Assembly: GCA_008973525.1 (NCBI GenBank)
Contig: WACJ01000216.1
Coordinates: 372,001 to 436,000, forward strand
DNA length: 64,000 nt
Direction of reading: 5' to 3'
Source of the DNA: Stenopsyche tienmushanensis
Taxonomy: Eukaryota > Arthropoda > Insecta > Trichoptera > Stenopsychidae
Below are positions 36,791 to 50,317 of the stretch, one piece after another. The notes under the pieces were generated by a model, which was given only the letters and a program-made list of their open reading frames with translations, had not been told where the DNA came from and did no database searches. Made by a program: the position numbers and the translations under genes. How positions within the stretch are numbered: position 1 is the first letter of the stretch; each line of letters opens with the position of its first letter.

Positions 36791-38115
36791 CAGTAAATCC
36801 GCTTAACGCGGAGAATATGTTCCAGTAAGCAGCGCTAAACGAAACAGCTTTGAATGAGGTCACATTAACACGTGAATGACGGGGATAAACGAAATAGAAC
36901 AAAAAAAACATGTAAGTCGTTTCGTTTTCCTGTTTCGTTCAGCAAGCAGTTGTCGACAGCAAGACATCACATCAATGACACGCTGTCTTGTCTTTGATCT
37001 TCTATCAAATTTTAAATCATGATGCCCACAACGAATATTTGGATAAAGAAGCCACTCCCGAACAAAACAAGATTAAATGAACGAAACAGCCGGACAAAGA
37101 AATTTAAAAAAGCTGGCAGATATCGCAAGGGTAGGATTATGAAAAATGTCCCGAGGTGATAAGAGCGATACGCATGGCTTATGACTAAAATATTAAACCT
37201 GATAAAAAAGAAGTGCGAAGAACTCATGGACAATGACAGACGACAGTCAGCGATTGACTGGATTGGAGGGTCATTTAAATCGATCCTATTCCCTGCGCTG
37301 CTGTATGGTCTGTTCCGGGTTACCCTGGACTAGCCACACAGAGAGTGTCTTCCACTGATCTTTTAACTCCATGAGAAACTCTATGCGCAGAGCGTCCAGA
37401 TGCCCACCCATAGGAGGCGATGTTTCTGCAGAAAGGACAAAGAACCGGAAGGATAAAGATTAAGCTAAGTTCAAAGGACTAACTATCGCAGATTCACTAC
37501 CACCATGAGTCCAACCTCAGACGGACTGCAGGGGCTACCCCTTCCCCATGGTACTCGTATCGGTTCGGTCATTTGTAGTACCTAGCCACGGAAACGAGTC
37601 GCCATTCGAACATCCTGAAACCGTTCTCCCCTGTATGCCTAGGCTGTTGAAGATAGTGGTGAGTCTTTGGCACGGTCTCCACCAACTACTGTAATCGGCT
37701 GTTCCACACACCCCTTTATGGGTACGCAGCACAGGGTAACCTGCGCACCCAACTCATTTTAGCTGGGCTACCCCAGCTGCGTTTGATGAGCAAACCGACG
37801 AGGCTGCTTCCGCACACCTCTACTCCACATCGTTGCCCCAGGAGTTCAACCGTTGCCCACGGGTGTAGAGTTGGCTCCCCCCCCCCCTAGGGTTTTGTGA
37901 GTAGGCATCGAGAAATCTAACACCCACCCGGAGATCTCATGGACAGTCAATTTAAAGTTTGTTGAAGTAAACCAACAAGTTTTATTAAAATTTGCAGTAG
38001 CGTTTAACCGTCGAACAAAAATGTTCAATAAACCAATTCTGGAAATGTTTCATAATGCCCAATTGTGTAATACTGAAACAGTGTTAAGCGAGGTAGCGTT
38101 AAGCGGGGTCTGCTG
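36791..38115. mobile_element. pogo/Tigger-like element with TA duplication, interrupted by retroelement family A
   Basis: Left end CAGTAAATCCGCTTAACGCG preceded by TA (36789-36790); right end the inverse of CAGCAGACCCCGCTTAACGC followed by TA (38116-38117). The shared CCGCTTAACGC motif and CAG start are typical of Tigger/pogo termini. The 36950-37220 and 37946-38110 parts hold only broken reading frames. About 690 bp in the middle is a retroelement insertion. Confidence 0.82.
37233..37929 (-). mobile_element. Family A non-LTR-like retroelement, copy 2, internally deleted, nested
   Basis: Matches 15012-16044 at both ends: 'cagcgattgactgg', 'gttccgggttaccctggact' and 'ggcatcgagaaatctaacac'. 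It lacks about 400 bp of the middle (after 'agtacctagcca') and has about 30 bp of its own near 37400. Flanks GAAGAACTCATGGACA (37217-37232) and GGAGATCTCATGGACA (37930-37945) form an imperfect 14-of-16 target duplication with a perfect 10-bp core. Confidence 0.78.
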
Positions 38116-38449
38116 TATTTCCATTTCGGTGTTATTATATGTGTATTGTCTCACAGCGCATGTATTCATAGAAAGTTTACAATCTCTCGCATTCGGCAAG
38201 ATCCAAGTTTCCCGCAAAAAATGTGTTAATATAAATTTAATCAATATTTCCCAATATAAATTCAAATATCCCGCCTTGCTAAATTAACAAATCAATTTCA
38301 TCCTTAAATGTGGTCATATGAAAAAAATAATCAAGTATTTAAATTATTCCAATTTTTAACGCATGATTTCGAATCGCTAATATTTTAAAATTCAATACTG
38401 GATATTCGACTTTTTTATCTATAACCAGGGCTTTTTTACGTATTCGCCG

Positions 38450-38770
38450 AATTACTACGGTCTCCTCGTACTACCTGTGGAAAACCTAGGTCCGGACGAC
38501 GGAAAATCGATAACGGGTTCCCGCACCACGTGGTGCAAAGTACGCCCTCCTAGCGGTATCCCCGTCCCTGTCTGGCGCGACCCGTCACGTGCGAGTGAAT
38601 GAAAAGCGCTCCATAATGGGGCGTACAGCTTCCGAGAAACCGTATCTCGGAATTCATCTGCAAACCCTCGTCTCGAGCATTTTCCTAGAATTTAAGCGAT
38701 CCTCTTCTCGGAAATGAAAAATATATTTCCATTAAGCGCTCCCCATACTGCGCGAGTGTGTGCGGGCGAT
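38450..38770. promoter_or_regulatory. GC-rich island with two CACGTG E-boxes, possible enhancer or promoter
   Basis: A 14-bp perfect palindrome GCACCACGTGGTGC lies at 38523-38536 and a second CACGTG at 38586-38591. CACGTG is the canonical bHLH (Myc/USF/Clock class) site. There is no adjacent ORF of note. Function is inferred. Confidence 0.35.
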
Positions 38771-41700
38771 TCATCTTTTATTGTATAATTCAATGCGAAT
38801 TCCCGGTAGCGTGCTTATTGATGTAGTAAAAATTTAAATATTGAAAAAGCAAACGCCCTAAGAAAATATTTTTCTTGGGAGCATCGCCGGTATTCGACTC
38901 AATGAAGTTTAGCAGATAAAACAAATGATAAAAGCGCTCCGTTTACGCATTTAAATTTCGAATGTTTTTTTTTTAATAGTAACATCGAGCATAATCATAC
39001 CGCCGCGCATAAATCATTTATAAATACAATAACTCAAAATCGACTGTCGTTCAACGATAAAATCATATTTATATAATTCACCGACGATGTCATTTCAACG
39101 CTGAAAAAATAATATCGAAGCACAAAACAATACACGGAATGCTCGCTATGATATTTTGACAGATTTGGCCTTAAACAAATCAAATGTCGGCATTGTCTTT
39201 TATTCAAATAATCGATCGTTTTTAATTGCCCAAATTTATTCCCTTTCGAAATAAATATAAAATTAAGGGAATAAATTTTCATTTAATGTGCTGAACTTTA
39301 TTAAAATTTTCCCTTAAGATAAAAGTGACCTTAAAAGTATGATGGGCTTCGCAAGGCCTGGGTGATTACATTTGGCATTTCCGAGATATCCGGTGTTTGC
39401 CCCCACTCATCCAGGGGGATAGCTTCCCCCACTCCGACTTGCACATATGGGAAAATCAATGTTTACAAGGTCGTTAGCTTTTCATTCATAAAGGGAGCTC
39501 GATGGAAATAACCCCACACTCCCGATATCCACATTGCCATTAATCTTTCAGCGACCGGCGCCGCCATCGCGTGACGGCCAAAAGAAATACACCTCGTTGA
39601 GGAATTCTACACTCGTCAATTAATAGGGCGCATCATTATAAATTCTAATTTCGATCGTCCCTCTATAAATACAACTATGTAAAAGTTGGTCTCATAAAAT
39701 GTTAATGGAGTTTATTTTTAAATGCCCCCGATATAATGTAACATACTATATTGGTCATTTTAATGACCCGCCACCGTCAAAGTACTTTTAAATACTCATT
39801 TTCAATTTTAAAAATAATAAAGTGACCTTGATTAGCAACATAATTTTTTACGTGCGTCAGAAAGGGGGATGATTATTCTATTTATATTATACATTTATAA
39901 TTATTCAATTTTAAGCACATTTACATTTAATCCTCTATATACAATAAATATATTAAAGCTTTAAACCCATTAAAGTAACAAAAATAGTATCGGATTGAAT
40001 AGGCAATTCCAGAAGCCATCTTTTAATGAACTTATCTCCCTATTTAGGCTACCTTAAATAGTAACAGTCACATTTTCAACGTACCGTCCAAAAATATTTG
40101 AACCAAAAAATTAATATCCTTTGCACACATACTTATTGAACTTCTAAATAAATTAGTTTGGATTACTAAGTCTTAATTTAACGACGAAATACTAATTTTA
40201 AAAATTGTTTAACGTGAAAAAAATACTTATTCGGTTAACATCTTTAATCGAATATTGTACAAGTATTCAAAAATAATTTGTAAGCAATTTTACCTATCGT
40301 AAATAAAGTTGATATTGATCATGATTAGGGATTCTGAAGTCTCGGTTTTTTTAAAATCCCGGGACTCGATAATTACAATAAAATAATAAGACATGATAAT
40401 TCGAAAAAGTCTTGAGACTTTTATCTTTTCAATTATGTACAGATTTTTTTCTCTCTTCCAAACTCATATTCTGATGTGGTTAACATAAGAAAATCACAAC
40501 TGTGAAAAAGTTATAAATGAATATTGAAGGACCTAATTGTAATGCAAAAAAGATTATAATTTAACATTTTTTTATTACTTTCATATATATATATATTTAC
40601 AAATCCATATTAAAATCCAAATATCAAATAATTTATATCACAAATATCCGCACACTTTTTTTTCCAATACATTCAAATATATGTACACGCGAAACATGAA
40701 ATAAAGATATCTTAAAAATACGTTTATAAAATAACTTCAATCATAATTATTTTTAGCATTTCAACAAACAACACCGTTTTAATATCTCAAATTTAGAGAA
40801 AAGCCATGTACAATCTTTATCCATTAATTTAAATAAAAACAGAAATAATTAAGCCTTTGGTTGCATTCAATACGAGAATAACACAGTTCAATAAAAATCA
40901 TATTAACGAAACTATCTTATATATTAAAACAAAAATATGTGTGTATATATTTATATATCTTTAATTATGTTAAAAAACCGGTATCCGACGTCATTCAATT
41001 ATTCCGCATCCATAAGTCTGACAAAAGGACTCGAAATATTAGGAAAGATATAATTTAAATATTTAATTTAGCTCGCAAATACTTATCAAATCCAAACAAT
41101 CAAATACCCGATTTTTAACGTAATTAAAAATATATGAACATGACTCGCGTCAATCTTAAAGCCTCTAATACATATTTAGCAAGTATTCCATGTAATACTT
41201 AAAGCTAAAATATTAAGATACCTAGTGCTTTATATCTCCTCGCTATGCTTAAAATATCATATGTTGAAATCGTAAAATCACATACAAAAGGAATGTCTTA
41301 TGCGTTTAAGAAATATATTAACAAATAAATTGCACCGACATCAACAAGAACTCTTGGATGCTATAAATATTAACCGGATCCATAACTAATAACCAATCGT
41401 TCAAATGTGAATTGATCAAAAGTCGGATAATACATAATAATACCATAAAATATATATTTTACCTAATACCACATGTATTGAGATTTATCAATCAATTAAA
41501 ATAACTTATTAAAAACATATATTCCGCACCATAGTTAAATCTATATACAATTGCATTTGTGAATATCAACAACCATCGTATTGAATGTCATTATTGATTA
41601 TAAATAATTTAACAAGCATTTTTTATTTCTTGCATCACTAATCATATTGTTGCTTAAATACGACAAAAATTCTAAATAATTATCGACGATATTTATAAGC

Positions 41701-44700
41701 TCTCCATACAACTCTCTATCTGCTCAAAGTGTATTTTCACTTAAATACACTTTCATTTACGATTTGCTGTTGAAACTCTGTTAAATTTTCTGTATTTCTG
41801 TAAATATGGTAATAAATGAGAGTTGGTAAATTATATATTATTATAATGTCATGAATCGTCAAATGTCAAGAGACCAAAACAATATTATAGCGTAACAGGC
41901 ATGCGGAAGTATTTTATGCCAATCATTATATTAAAGCTTTGCACTCGAGTGTTGCCTCTTGGGCACACTCGGATCAATGCGGTAAATTGAGCGATAACGG
42001 AATTTTTATATTTAGGTTTGACCTAATGAATATCGCTTCACGAGTCTACTGGCAACCTGCGGATCAGACTCTGCCTTCGACGTTAGTTCGAGCTCAACTT
42101 TCTTGGCAATCAGATATTTCTCTCAAAGCTACTGAGCCAAATAAGCATGGAACACAACAAAAAAATACTTTTAGTGAAGATGCGGAGCGATTAGCGGAGA
42201 GACTTTTTACAAAAAAAATAATTTCTACAAAAGGGGAATTCAAAAACTGTTAATCAAATGGTAAACTGTGATAGATTCAGAGAGAGAATATATCATTGAT
42301 TGAAATTGTGGCACGCAATTTTTGCACTACTAATAATATGCTTTTTAACATGAATATATATGTAAAATAAAAGCATAAGTAAAGCTTTCTATATACTTGA
42401 AATCAATGTAAGACATAAAACAATATTATGTATATCCAAGTAGTACAATATTTTAATAATAAAACAACTTAAAGCTTTTCATAAGCACGCAAGTAATTAC
42501 TTCAACAGCCTTTTAAAAATATGATGGCATTTTTGCTTTACAAATGTAAGCTCTTAATAGACTATTAGTGCATCATACTTTTATTTTAACTACATACTTA
42601 ATTGCTATAAAACAATTTGATTTAACTAGCCCACCAAATAATCCATGGAAATACATGGAAACTTATGATAATGAATAAAAAATCACAATTTAAACGTAAC
42701 ATAGACATATGGCATATTTAAGAAAATTTAAATCGAAAGAGTGAATAGTTTTTTTTTGCTTTGGTTTTACAATACATGTTTTACTTAACGTAAACATATA
42801 TTTTTTTGAGTCGCATAGTGCTGAAAAATATTTAAGTACTATAGATTTTATGTAACACAAAATACATACGCATACGATTAAAATCATGATACTATTTGCA
42901 GTGTAGCTTTAGAAACGTCATAAATACACAGCTTTTAATTGCAATAATGTCATGATCGGAAATTCTCAACTAGAATGATGAAAAAGTACGCTGAAAATCC
43001 TTCAATAAGAAAGTGCCAAATGTGATAAATCGATCAATAAGAAATATCTCGATAATATAAATTAAGCAATGAAAATTACACAGAAATAATAATAATATCC
43101 GCGTTCAATTTTCATCGGATTGAAAACATTTGTTTAATTCCCTTATTATTTTCTAAATAACCATTATTGAAAAGTCTAAAAACTTCATTCAAATTAGTGT
43201 GATCAAATACGTGCATCTTTACCAATTGCTTATTACCTCATTAAATGGTTAACTGCCATAAGTATCTATTAACGCGGCCGAGAATCTGTCCCCACAGGCC
43301 ATACGCATCTATAATTCTGGTCTTTATTTAACATGTATTGCGTATCTCATATTTCATTCATATTCAAAATTGGTGAACGATAAGAATGATGTGAGTATCT
43401 TAATTATCAAAAAAACGCCTGCTCTCAAGACAACACGAACGAAAGTCGTCTTATCTTTGTAGCGATTTCAAGCTAATTATACCTAAATTTTATGACGGTT
43501 AAAGAATTCAAAGAAAAGTATGATGAGACGCAAGCCACCCGTCTCTGTCTCACGATTTCCAGTCAGATAGGGTTAATCATAAATTATTTTTTTAAATCGT
43601 ATTAAAAATATGACCTGTGGAGACAACTTCCGTTTTTCAGTGCGTTAAAGTCAACCGATTATATATTGTTAATTCATAATCTCTATTAAGACACTCCTCA
43701 AACATTATTCTAAAACCCGCATTTAGTATAAGCTATTGAACATTCATTTGATAAAAACATATAAGATATTTATTCGAGCATACCGACAGACGATATGAAT
43801 GTAAGTTTACTAACATATTGTTTGTAGTTTACTTTATACACAATAAAAATAGTTTCTCGTTCTAAGATAAATCAAAAAACATTAAATTCAACAATACAAA
43901 TCTTTATAACACTATCAATATGCCAATAAAAGCTCTTCAAAGGTTAACTTTGCAAACGCTAACACATAAAATGTATAGTATCGAATAACAATATGAATAA
44001 GAACAGTGAGTCATGATTGAAAGTTTTTATAAGCTATAAAGCGTAAAATCCACAATTATCTTTACAACAGACAAATAAATTGAGCTTTAATTTTTTACAT
44101 TGTATAAGCAAAATAAATTATTTTTGTAATAAAATTGGACCATTTCAATTATGTTTAATCAACCTTTCATAAATCCTTAGTGCCAATATTGCATTATCTA
44201 CATCGAATTTGATAAGCCACTGGGTGAACACACAAATAATTTATATCGATATTAATCTAAATATTTTATATGTTATGTACATAGCAATAAATTCAACAAC
44301 GGTTGAATTGATCAATAAATTGTTTTACCGCCTTAAGCACATAAAATTTACAAATCACAAAGCACAAGCGGTATGTTCAAAGAAATCATTCGAAAATGAT
44401 AATTGTGCTCAAATATATTATACTGTCAGTATCAATGGAAAATATACATTTATATAAAATACTAACAATTCCTGAGATATTAAATAAAAATAGACAAATT
44501 AAATTTAATTTGAGTGTTAAAATCTATTTAATACTCCCTTAATTCGTTTGTGGAAATTGCAAATTGTTTTATAGTTGTGATATTTGAATGTTTTTATATT
44601 TTATGATTCAAAAAATTGAAATATCACCGAGAATCAACAACATGTTTTAAGAGTCATACACATTTTAAATCACATCGCTGAAACTCTGCAACCCTCGCAT

Positions 44701-44984
44701 TAATCAGTATTTTTACGCATTATCGCAATAGCTTATTTTATAAACAAAAAATATGATGCTTAATAATATTCACCGGTTTGTAAATTAGACCGTCACTTAG
44801 TCCATTCACGTTATATAATACCTTTATAAAATATTAAAACAAGGAAAAATCAAATTTAATATAAAAAACGCGACTTATTCACCACACGCAAAACTTTGCA
44901 ATAACTTCTATTCATCGTTTAGTCTATCGTACAAATTTACTATTTCAAATTATTTGGTGAAAATATATGGAAAAAAATACTACA
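38771..44984. other. Long AT-rich interval downstream of TAPT1
   Basis: TAPT1 terminates at 44985 on the minus strand, so its 3' UTR extends leftward from there for an unknown distance. The rest is very AT-rich with an (AT)n microsatellite near 40585-40600. Apart from the 41930 relic I see no gene. Confidence 0.55.
41930..42255 (+). other. 104-aa open frame in a possible piggyBac-related relic
   Basis: 'ttaaagctttgcactcgagt' at 41931 resembles the TTAA-CCCTTTGCACTCGAG ends common in insects, and similar text occurs near 56334. The 104-aa frame that follows has no recognisable domain. No opposite terminus was found. Confidence 0.3.
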
Positions 44985-47900
44985 TTAGCAGTCTTCTTGC
45001 ATTTCTTCTCCCGCGTTTACCAAATTCGGCTCAGACTCTGATCTCCTTTTGATAGAACATTCTTGTGAAGTAGGTTCAGTCACAATCGGCGTAGAAGGAC
45101 TACACACTCCACTGCTATTTTTAATCTCCCTCCATGCTCTCTCTATATCAGGTACGCTTCGGCTGACTTCGGTCATTTCTTGCGTCTCTTCCGTTGACTG
45201 ATCGGGTGGCTCTCGTTTAATTTGTTTATTGTCTGATAATAATTGATCATTCAAACAAACACCATTTAAGTCTACTGCACTATTAGAAAATATGGCGGCT
45301 GGCCCTGTGAAAGGTTCTTGAATGGGTACCTAAACAAATACAATAATAAATTATATAAGCGCTTAAAATCTTTTGAATAGTTGGATACTAATTATTTGCA
45401 AGAGCTCTGATCGAACAGGGCAGGTCATATTTAGAGATTTTTGCAAGGCATACAACAACGTCAACTGGGAAAAACTTCGGAGAACCATGTTGGAGATGAG
45501 AATCCCAAGTAAGCTGGTGAAGCTGTCAAGGATGTGTGTGTCCGGATCTGTTAGTATAGTGCACTCCAACAGTGCTCTGTCGGAGCCTTTTGAGATGACG
45601 ACGGGAGTCAGACAGAGGGATGCCCTCTCCCCATTACTTTTTAATATTGCGTTGGAGGCAATTATGAGGGAGACTGGCAGATCGGGACACGCAGATCCAT
45701 GGAAGGATAATGCAATGCATCTAGCCTTTTCTGACGACATCAACGTCATGGCTAAATCGAGATCCGAGGCTGTGGTAGCACTTACGTCTATCGGCTGCTA
45801 ATTTCAGCATGAAAATTAACCATAATAAAACGAAATATATGATGGTATCAAGTGGTTACACCTCCGTGAGTATCAACAGTGAAAATATTGAAAGTAAATA
45901 GGCCTGGGAAATTGGAGTGAGGAAACCCAGGACAGATGAAAATAGCGGCAAACTTTATCGATGGTCGGTACTCTCTTATAGGGCTGAAGGAGCCACCCAA
46001 ATTAAATAAGATTAAAATAATAATACTATTTTTGTATAATCCGAAGATCCTTACATCTGGCATATGTTTAGACTGGACATTTTGTTTGGTTGATGATAAC
46101 TCCGACTGTTTTGTTATTACCCATTCACTGGGTCGCGACGGACTGGTAGCAGTATCTCTATTGATCGGATTTTCCCTAAAAATAATTGTGATAATGTTAA
46201 AAAATGCGTTGTATTAAGCGATTCAAGGCACATCAATTTTACTAACTTCTTTGGCGTCACATTGGGACTCGCGTTGTTAGCATGTTTATCACTTTGATGT
46301 TGAGTTATTAAATCGCAAGCTTTACCCAATATTACAATTGAAACTAGAACTCGCAAGGCCATCAAGCATAAATAAGCCACTATGATGAGAACTACTGGTG
46401 CAAGGCTAAAAATAAAGTTCAATATAATATTTATTCAACTCAGATTTGAAACAATATTTAATCAAGGAGATCAGCAACAATAACCTTTCTATTTTGAAGG
46501 CTTGTACGATAACTCTAGTAATGACTACGCCTAACGGTAAAGGTATGAAACCCATCCGACGAGCCACTAAATCTGAATGGTCAGAAAATGCGTATTTTTG
46601 TCTTGTTTGAGCCATATCATAAGCTAAACTTACAGTATACTCTCTATACACCCCGGAAGGTATTTCATTGAATCTAAAACATATTTAAATGTGATTAAAC
46701 AATTAATATTACCGACGATACATTTAAATGTTCATTATAAGAATACCTTGTAATGAAGGCGTGTTTGATCCAATCAATAATAACTTCAAATCCCAAAACA
46801 AGAATACAATCAGGTACTAAAACCCAAAATCGCTCCTCTTTCCATGAATATTCTTTCATTGTCTGAAGCACAACAATAAATAACAAAACAAATAAATGAA
46901 GACGTTCTCGTACATCGCTACACGACACTTGGAAAAGATTGTTTTTATCGAACTTCTTAAATACGCTGCCCTTTAGTTCGACAAACTAAAACATAAAATT
47001 ACAACGTTAAATACAATTTCAATGCAATATAACAGTTTCAGTGTAATAACAAAGTAAATTGATTTGTACTTACATTATTAGACATAACGATTATTAGTAA
47101 AGATTTGTTGTTTGAATTAAAAGCAACATTCAATGTTGTAGCTTGAAAAAGCACTAATAGACTATGGAAGACTGAAAATAATCTATTAAGGAAAATACAT
47201 TTTATACAAATTCACATAATAATAAGTCCAAGAAGTCGCAAATCACCATAAGTGACGAATTCATCATGAAAATATGTTAAATTTGAATTTATTTTAATAT
47301 TTTTACAATCAGCCGAATAAATTATTAAACATCATTTTTGTCTTAAAATACATCTGGCTGTAATGAATAATAGTTTGTCAAATTATAGTTTAACTCAGTG
47401 GTAGGCAAATTTTTTTAGGAACGGTCAAATTGATAATGTTTTAGATTTGGCAGACCACATTGGCGAATTTAGTTCTCGAAGCGCATTATGACTTTGAAGC
47501 CTCCCTGAGCCCGTTCAGTGACAACTCACAGCCAAAGGCAAATTTTAATATCAACTGGGTTTCAGTGCCTACTTGTCACGTACCTAGACTTCTGAATTTT
47601 TTGCTTGTCCCCAATCAGCCATTCTTAGTTTTTGAAACATGCAGTTTCCCTATAATGATTTCACTATTACATGGCATGTCAACACAAAATCTCGATTGCT
47701 CTTTTCTTCGTTAACGCTTAAACATTGGCCCATCCACATAAGCCGGCTGAGAATGGCCGGCTCAAGCCGCGTTCGAATATTGATAATAGATTTCAGGTTT
47801 GAACTTTCCCTGCTGTCAAAGTAATCATGCAAAGATCCGTTCATGGATGCAGACCATGTTCTGTGGACACATTCGGGCACGGAACCTGATCTTAGAGGCG

Positions 47901-50317
47901 CTCATTCATCATGTCAATGGTCTGAAAAGCGGACCAGTTGGACACACAGACCTTATGGCCACTCCGTCCTCTTTTAGGGCTTTTCGATGGATTCATGTTT
48001 CATCCATGGTTATGAATTGACGCAGAAACTTGGCTTTTATACTGTAAAACATTGCCAAACACTCAATTGAAACATATAAACGACGTTGTTTTTCTTACAT
48101 TGAGAACAAATGCGATACTCATCTTGCGCACGGTTTTCTCATGTCCAAATATCCAAACAAAATTCAATATATGGGCTCGGTTTTGATATTAGTATTACAC
48201 ATATTAATATGATATTAGAATATGACAATCCTGAACAAGACCTATAAATTATCCCGCAGGATAGCATAAATACCAATACATGCAATAAAATATGTAAGTC
48301 AAAGAACTTTTTATGCAATTTCTAATATCACTAAACTCGCTGGCAATTAAAAGGTTAAGTTTAACAACTGGAATTTAAGATAATTGCCTTTAGCCTTGAA
48401 TGAACCGGATTAAAAGCAGTCTGCGGGCTGCAGTTTGACTCCTGGTTTAGCTCACTATATTTTATTTTATTTCAAAGGATACAAACATATACTAAAGCAA
48501 ATAACAAATGGGGAATAACCCCCAAATGCTCCCGACGTCTATCTCTAGGTTCCGTTGCAGTCCAAAAAAGAGCATCAATTGTATCTTGCCCAAATGCGGA
48601 AAACAATCTATCACCCACTTCCAGCATATTATAAAATATATACAATTTCATTACGCTTTGACTCTTAACCAAATGATACATCATATTTGTATCAATATAG
48701 CACATAAGTAAGCTACATATTATGAGAATGAATCCTTTTAACAGATCACATACTTCGGCAGGTTTCAAAATTAGACTCCTCGAATTTCCATTTCTCAACC
48801 TAAAAATATTGACAAAAACATATTCAAATAGTTTCTTACGTGCGTTTACTCCATAAATGAAAAGATTAACTTACCCAAAGCATCTCATAAATGGTCTGCT
48901 AAGCAAAGCCCATAACGCCATCGTAAAACGCATCGGCAAGAATGTATAAACAAATAAAAATGAATCAGCACACTGAAAGAATCCATAAGCCATAAATTTT
49001 TCTAGCTCTTGCGGAATTTTCATAAACGAATACACTTTCTCACGACGAGCAGAAAATCTTTCTTCGTCGTGTTCCAATAGGTATCCGCGAGTCAACTCAA
49101 CTTGTAGAAATGCCAGAAGAGATGCATTCTTTTCTATAAAATTTAATACATAACTTATTAGCAAACAAATACAAGTTTTCCAATGATTGGATCGTTTATG
49201 AACTTATTTAAAGTGCAAAACAATATGCACTTATAATACAAATTTCCACTTCATCTTAAGGCGTCATTTATTTAAATCTCAATTGTAACTTGTGCTTTAT
49301 AAATTAGCAATTAATATATTTAATGCCCAAAGTGACTTCTATGAGATAATTAAAGGATGACTAAATTAATCTCAAAACCATTCCAAAATACCATATTTTT
49401 GTAATTACATATGAATACGTTATTAGGAGATAAAGTCATGTCTTTTTTTCATTTTTTGAATACTACTCCATGACAGACTTCTTCCATATATCATATTTTC
49501 TTGGTCACATAACCTGTCCACTTCTTTTTGGCCTTTTACTCGCTTAACTATAATATACATTCATCAGGTTTTTTTATACATATTATTGTATATCAAAATC
49601 TCCATATAAATCATATTTTTGTTCTTAGGCCATTAAAAAATATAAATTCATGTTTGGGTGTTAAGATTTGAACAAATAAAAAAAGATTTATTTTCATGCA
49701 ATAATGATAGAGCAATGTCTTAAAAAGAGATAAAGACAATGGACAATTGATTGTAGCGATAGTAATCATTTCTGATAATATATAAGATTGTGTTTTACCA
49801 ATTTGAATTCAATTGAACTAATTTTAATCAATGCACCTGAATAATCTCAATGCATTTATTTTCATGCAATAATTTTTCGATTTCAATGCTGAGGGTTATT
49901 ATTATCATGTAATCAATAATTCCACTACTAATTATACTTCAAAATAAGCAATTGACTGTTTATGTTAATTAATATGATCGTTTCTTATCAGATACAAAAT
50001 TGAAAACAAATATTTCTCGTATCGAAAGGAGCATGCGGATATTATACTTTAATGTAGTTCATGAAGAAAAAGCTAATTGATGTTGTATCTGAATTATGAA
50101 ATTATTTATTATGAAATTGTATCCATGTGGCAGCCAAATCATCGAATGTGTGTAATGTTTTTGTTTGTGTTAGGTTATACATGCCTTTGCGCTTGGGAGC
50201 CGCATTGGTATCATCTTGAATAGGCGAACTTGCAGCGGCATTTCCGGCTTCTTCGGTCGTACTCCGAAAGCGCAATCGCTTGTACGCCGCGGGGGCAGGA
50301 CCTCCACCCGCTGACAT
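44985..50317 (-). CDS. TAPT1: TAPT1 homologue, multi-pass ER membrane protein (spliced, 8 exons proposed)
   Basis: The translated exons follow the TAPT1 (yeast Emp65) family in order: VELTRGYLLEHDEERFSARR, then an AEVCDLLKG block, SFGQ-like FSAFGQDTIDALFWTATEPR, QATTLNVAFNSNNKS, MSNNFVELKGSVFKKFDKNN, VARRMGFIPLPLGVV, and a hydrophilic serine-rich tail ending at TAA 44985-44987. Exons on the minus strand with agreeing phases: exon 2 from about 49136 (or 49152) to 48875, then 48799-48483, 47171-47074, 46985-46747, 46673-46485, 46405-46243 and 45329-44985. All donors are GT and acceptors AG. Exon 1 (ATG at 50317, reading MSAGGGPAPAAYKRLRFRST) is less certain: its donor, perhaps GTATAA near 50170, pairs in phase only with the acceptor near 49152, and an extra small exon is possible. 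Several hydrophobic segments fit a multi-pass protein. Known of the family: ER localisation, partnership with SUCO/Slp1, and roles in cilia and skeletal patterning in vertebrates. No frameshift or stop interrupts exons 2-8. The gene starts head to head with the oxidase gene. Confidence 0.93.
45373..45900 (+). mobile_element. Non-LTR retrotransposon reverse transcriptase fragment in TAPT1 intron 7, antisense
   Basis: Translation gives consecutive reverse-transcriptase motifs: a FRDFCKAYNNVNWEKL block, then EPFEMTTGVRQRDALSPLLF, then LAFSDDINVMAKSRSEA. After a frameshift the text continues with MKINHNKTKYMMVSSG, the usual region past the catalytic DD. The first catalytic aspartate is replaced by asparagine (AYNN where AYD is usual), the GVRQGD glycine is arginine, and both ends of the ORF are lost, so this copy is dead. 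It lies wholly in the 913-bp last intron, opposite to TAPT1. It belongs to the same family as the fragment near 61 kb, sharing the DD-IN/K-KSRSEA-ALTSI string. Confidence 0.85.
47830..48010 (+). repeat. Dispersed repeat family D, copy 2, in TAPT1 intron 3
   Basis: 'agaggcgctcattcatcatg' and 'ctgaaaagcggaccagttgg' match the inverse of 30705-30845. It lies in the roughly 1.3-kb intron between TAPT1 exons 3 and 4. Confidence 0.5.

Noticed and set aside
40570..41000. Matrix-attachment or origin-like AT tract
   Set aside because: The whole region is extremely AT-rich, so no specific signal stands out.
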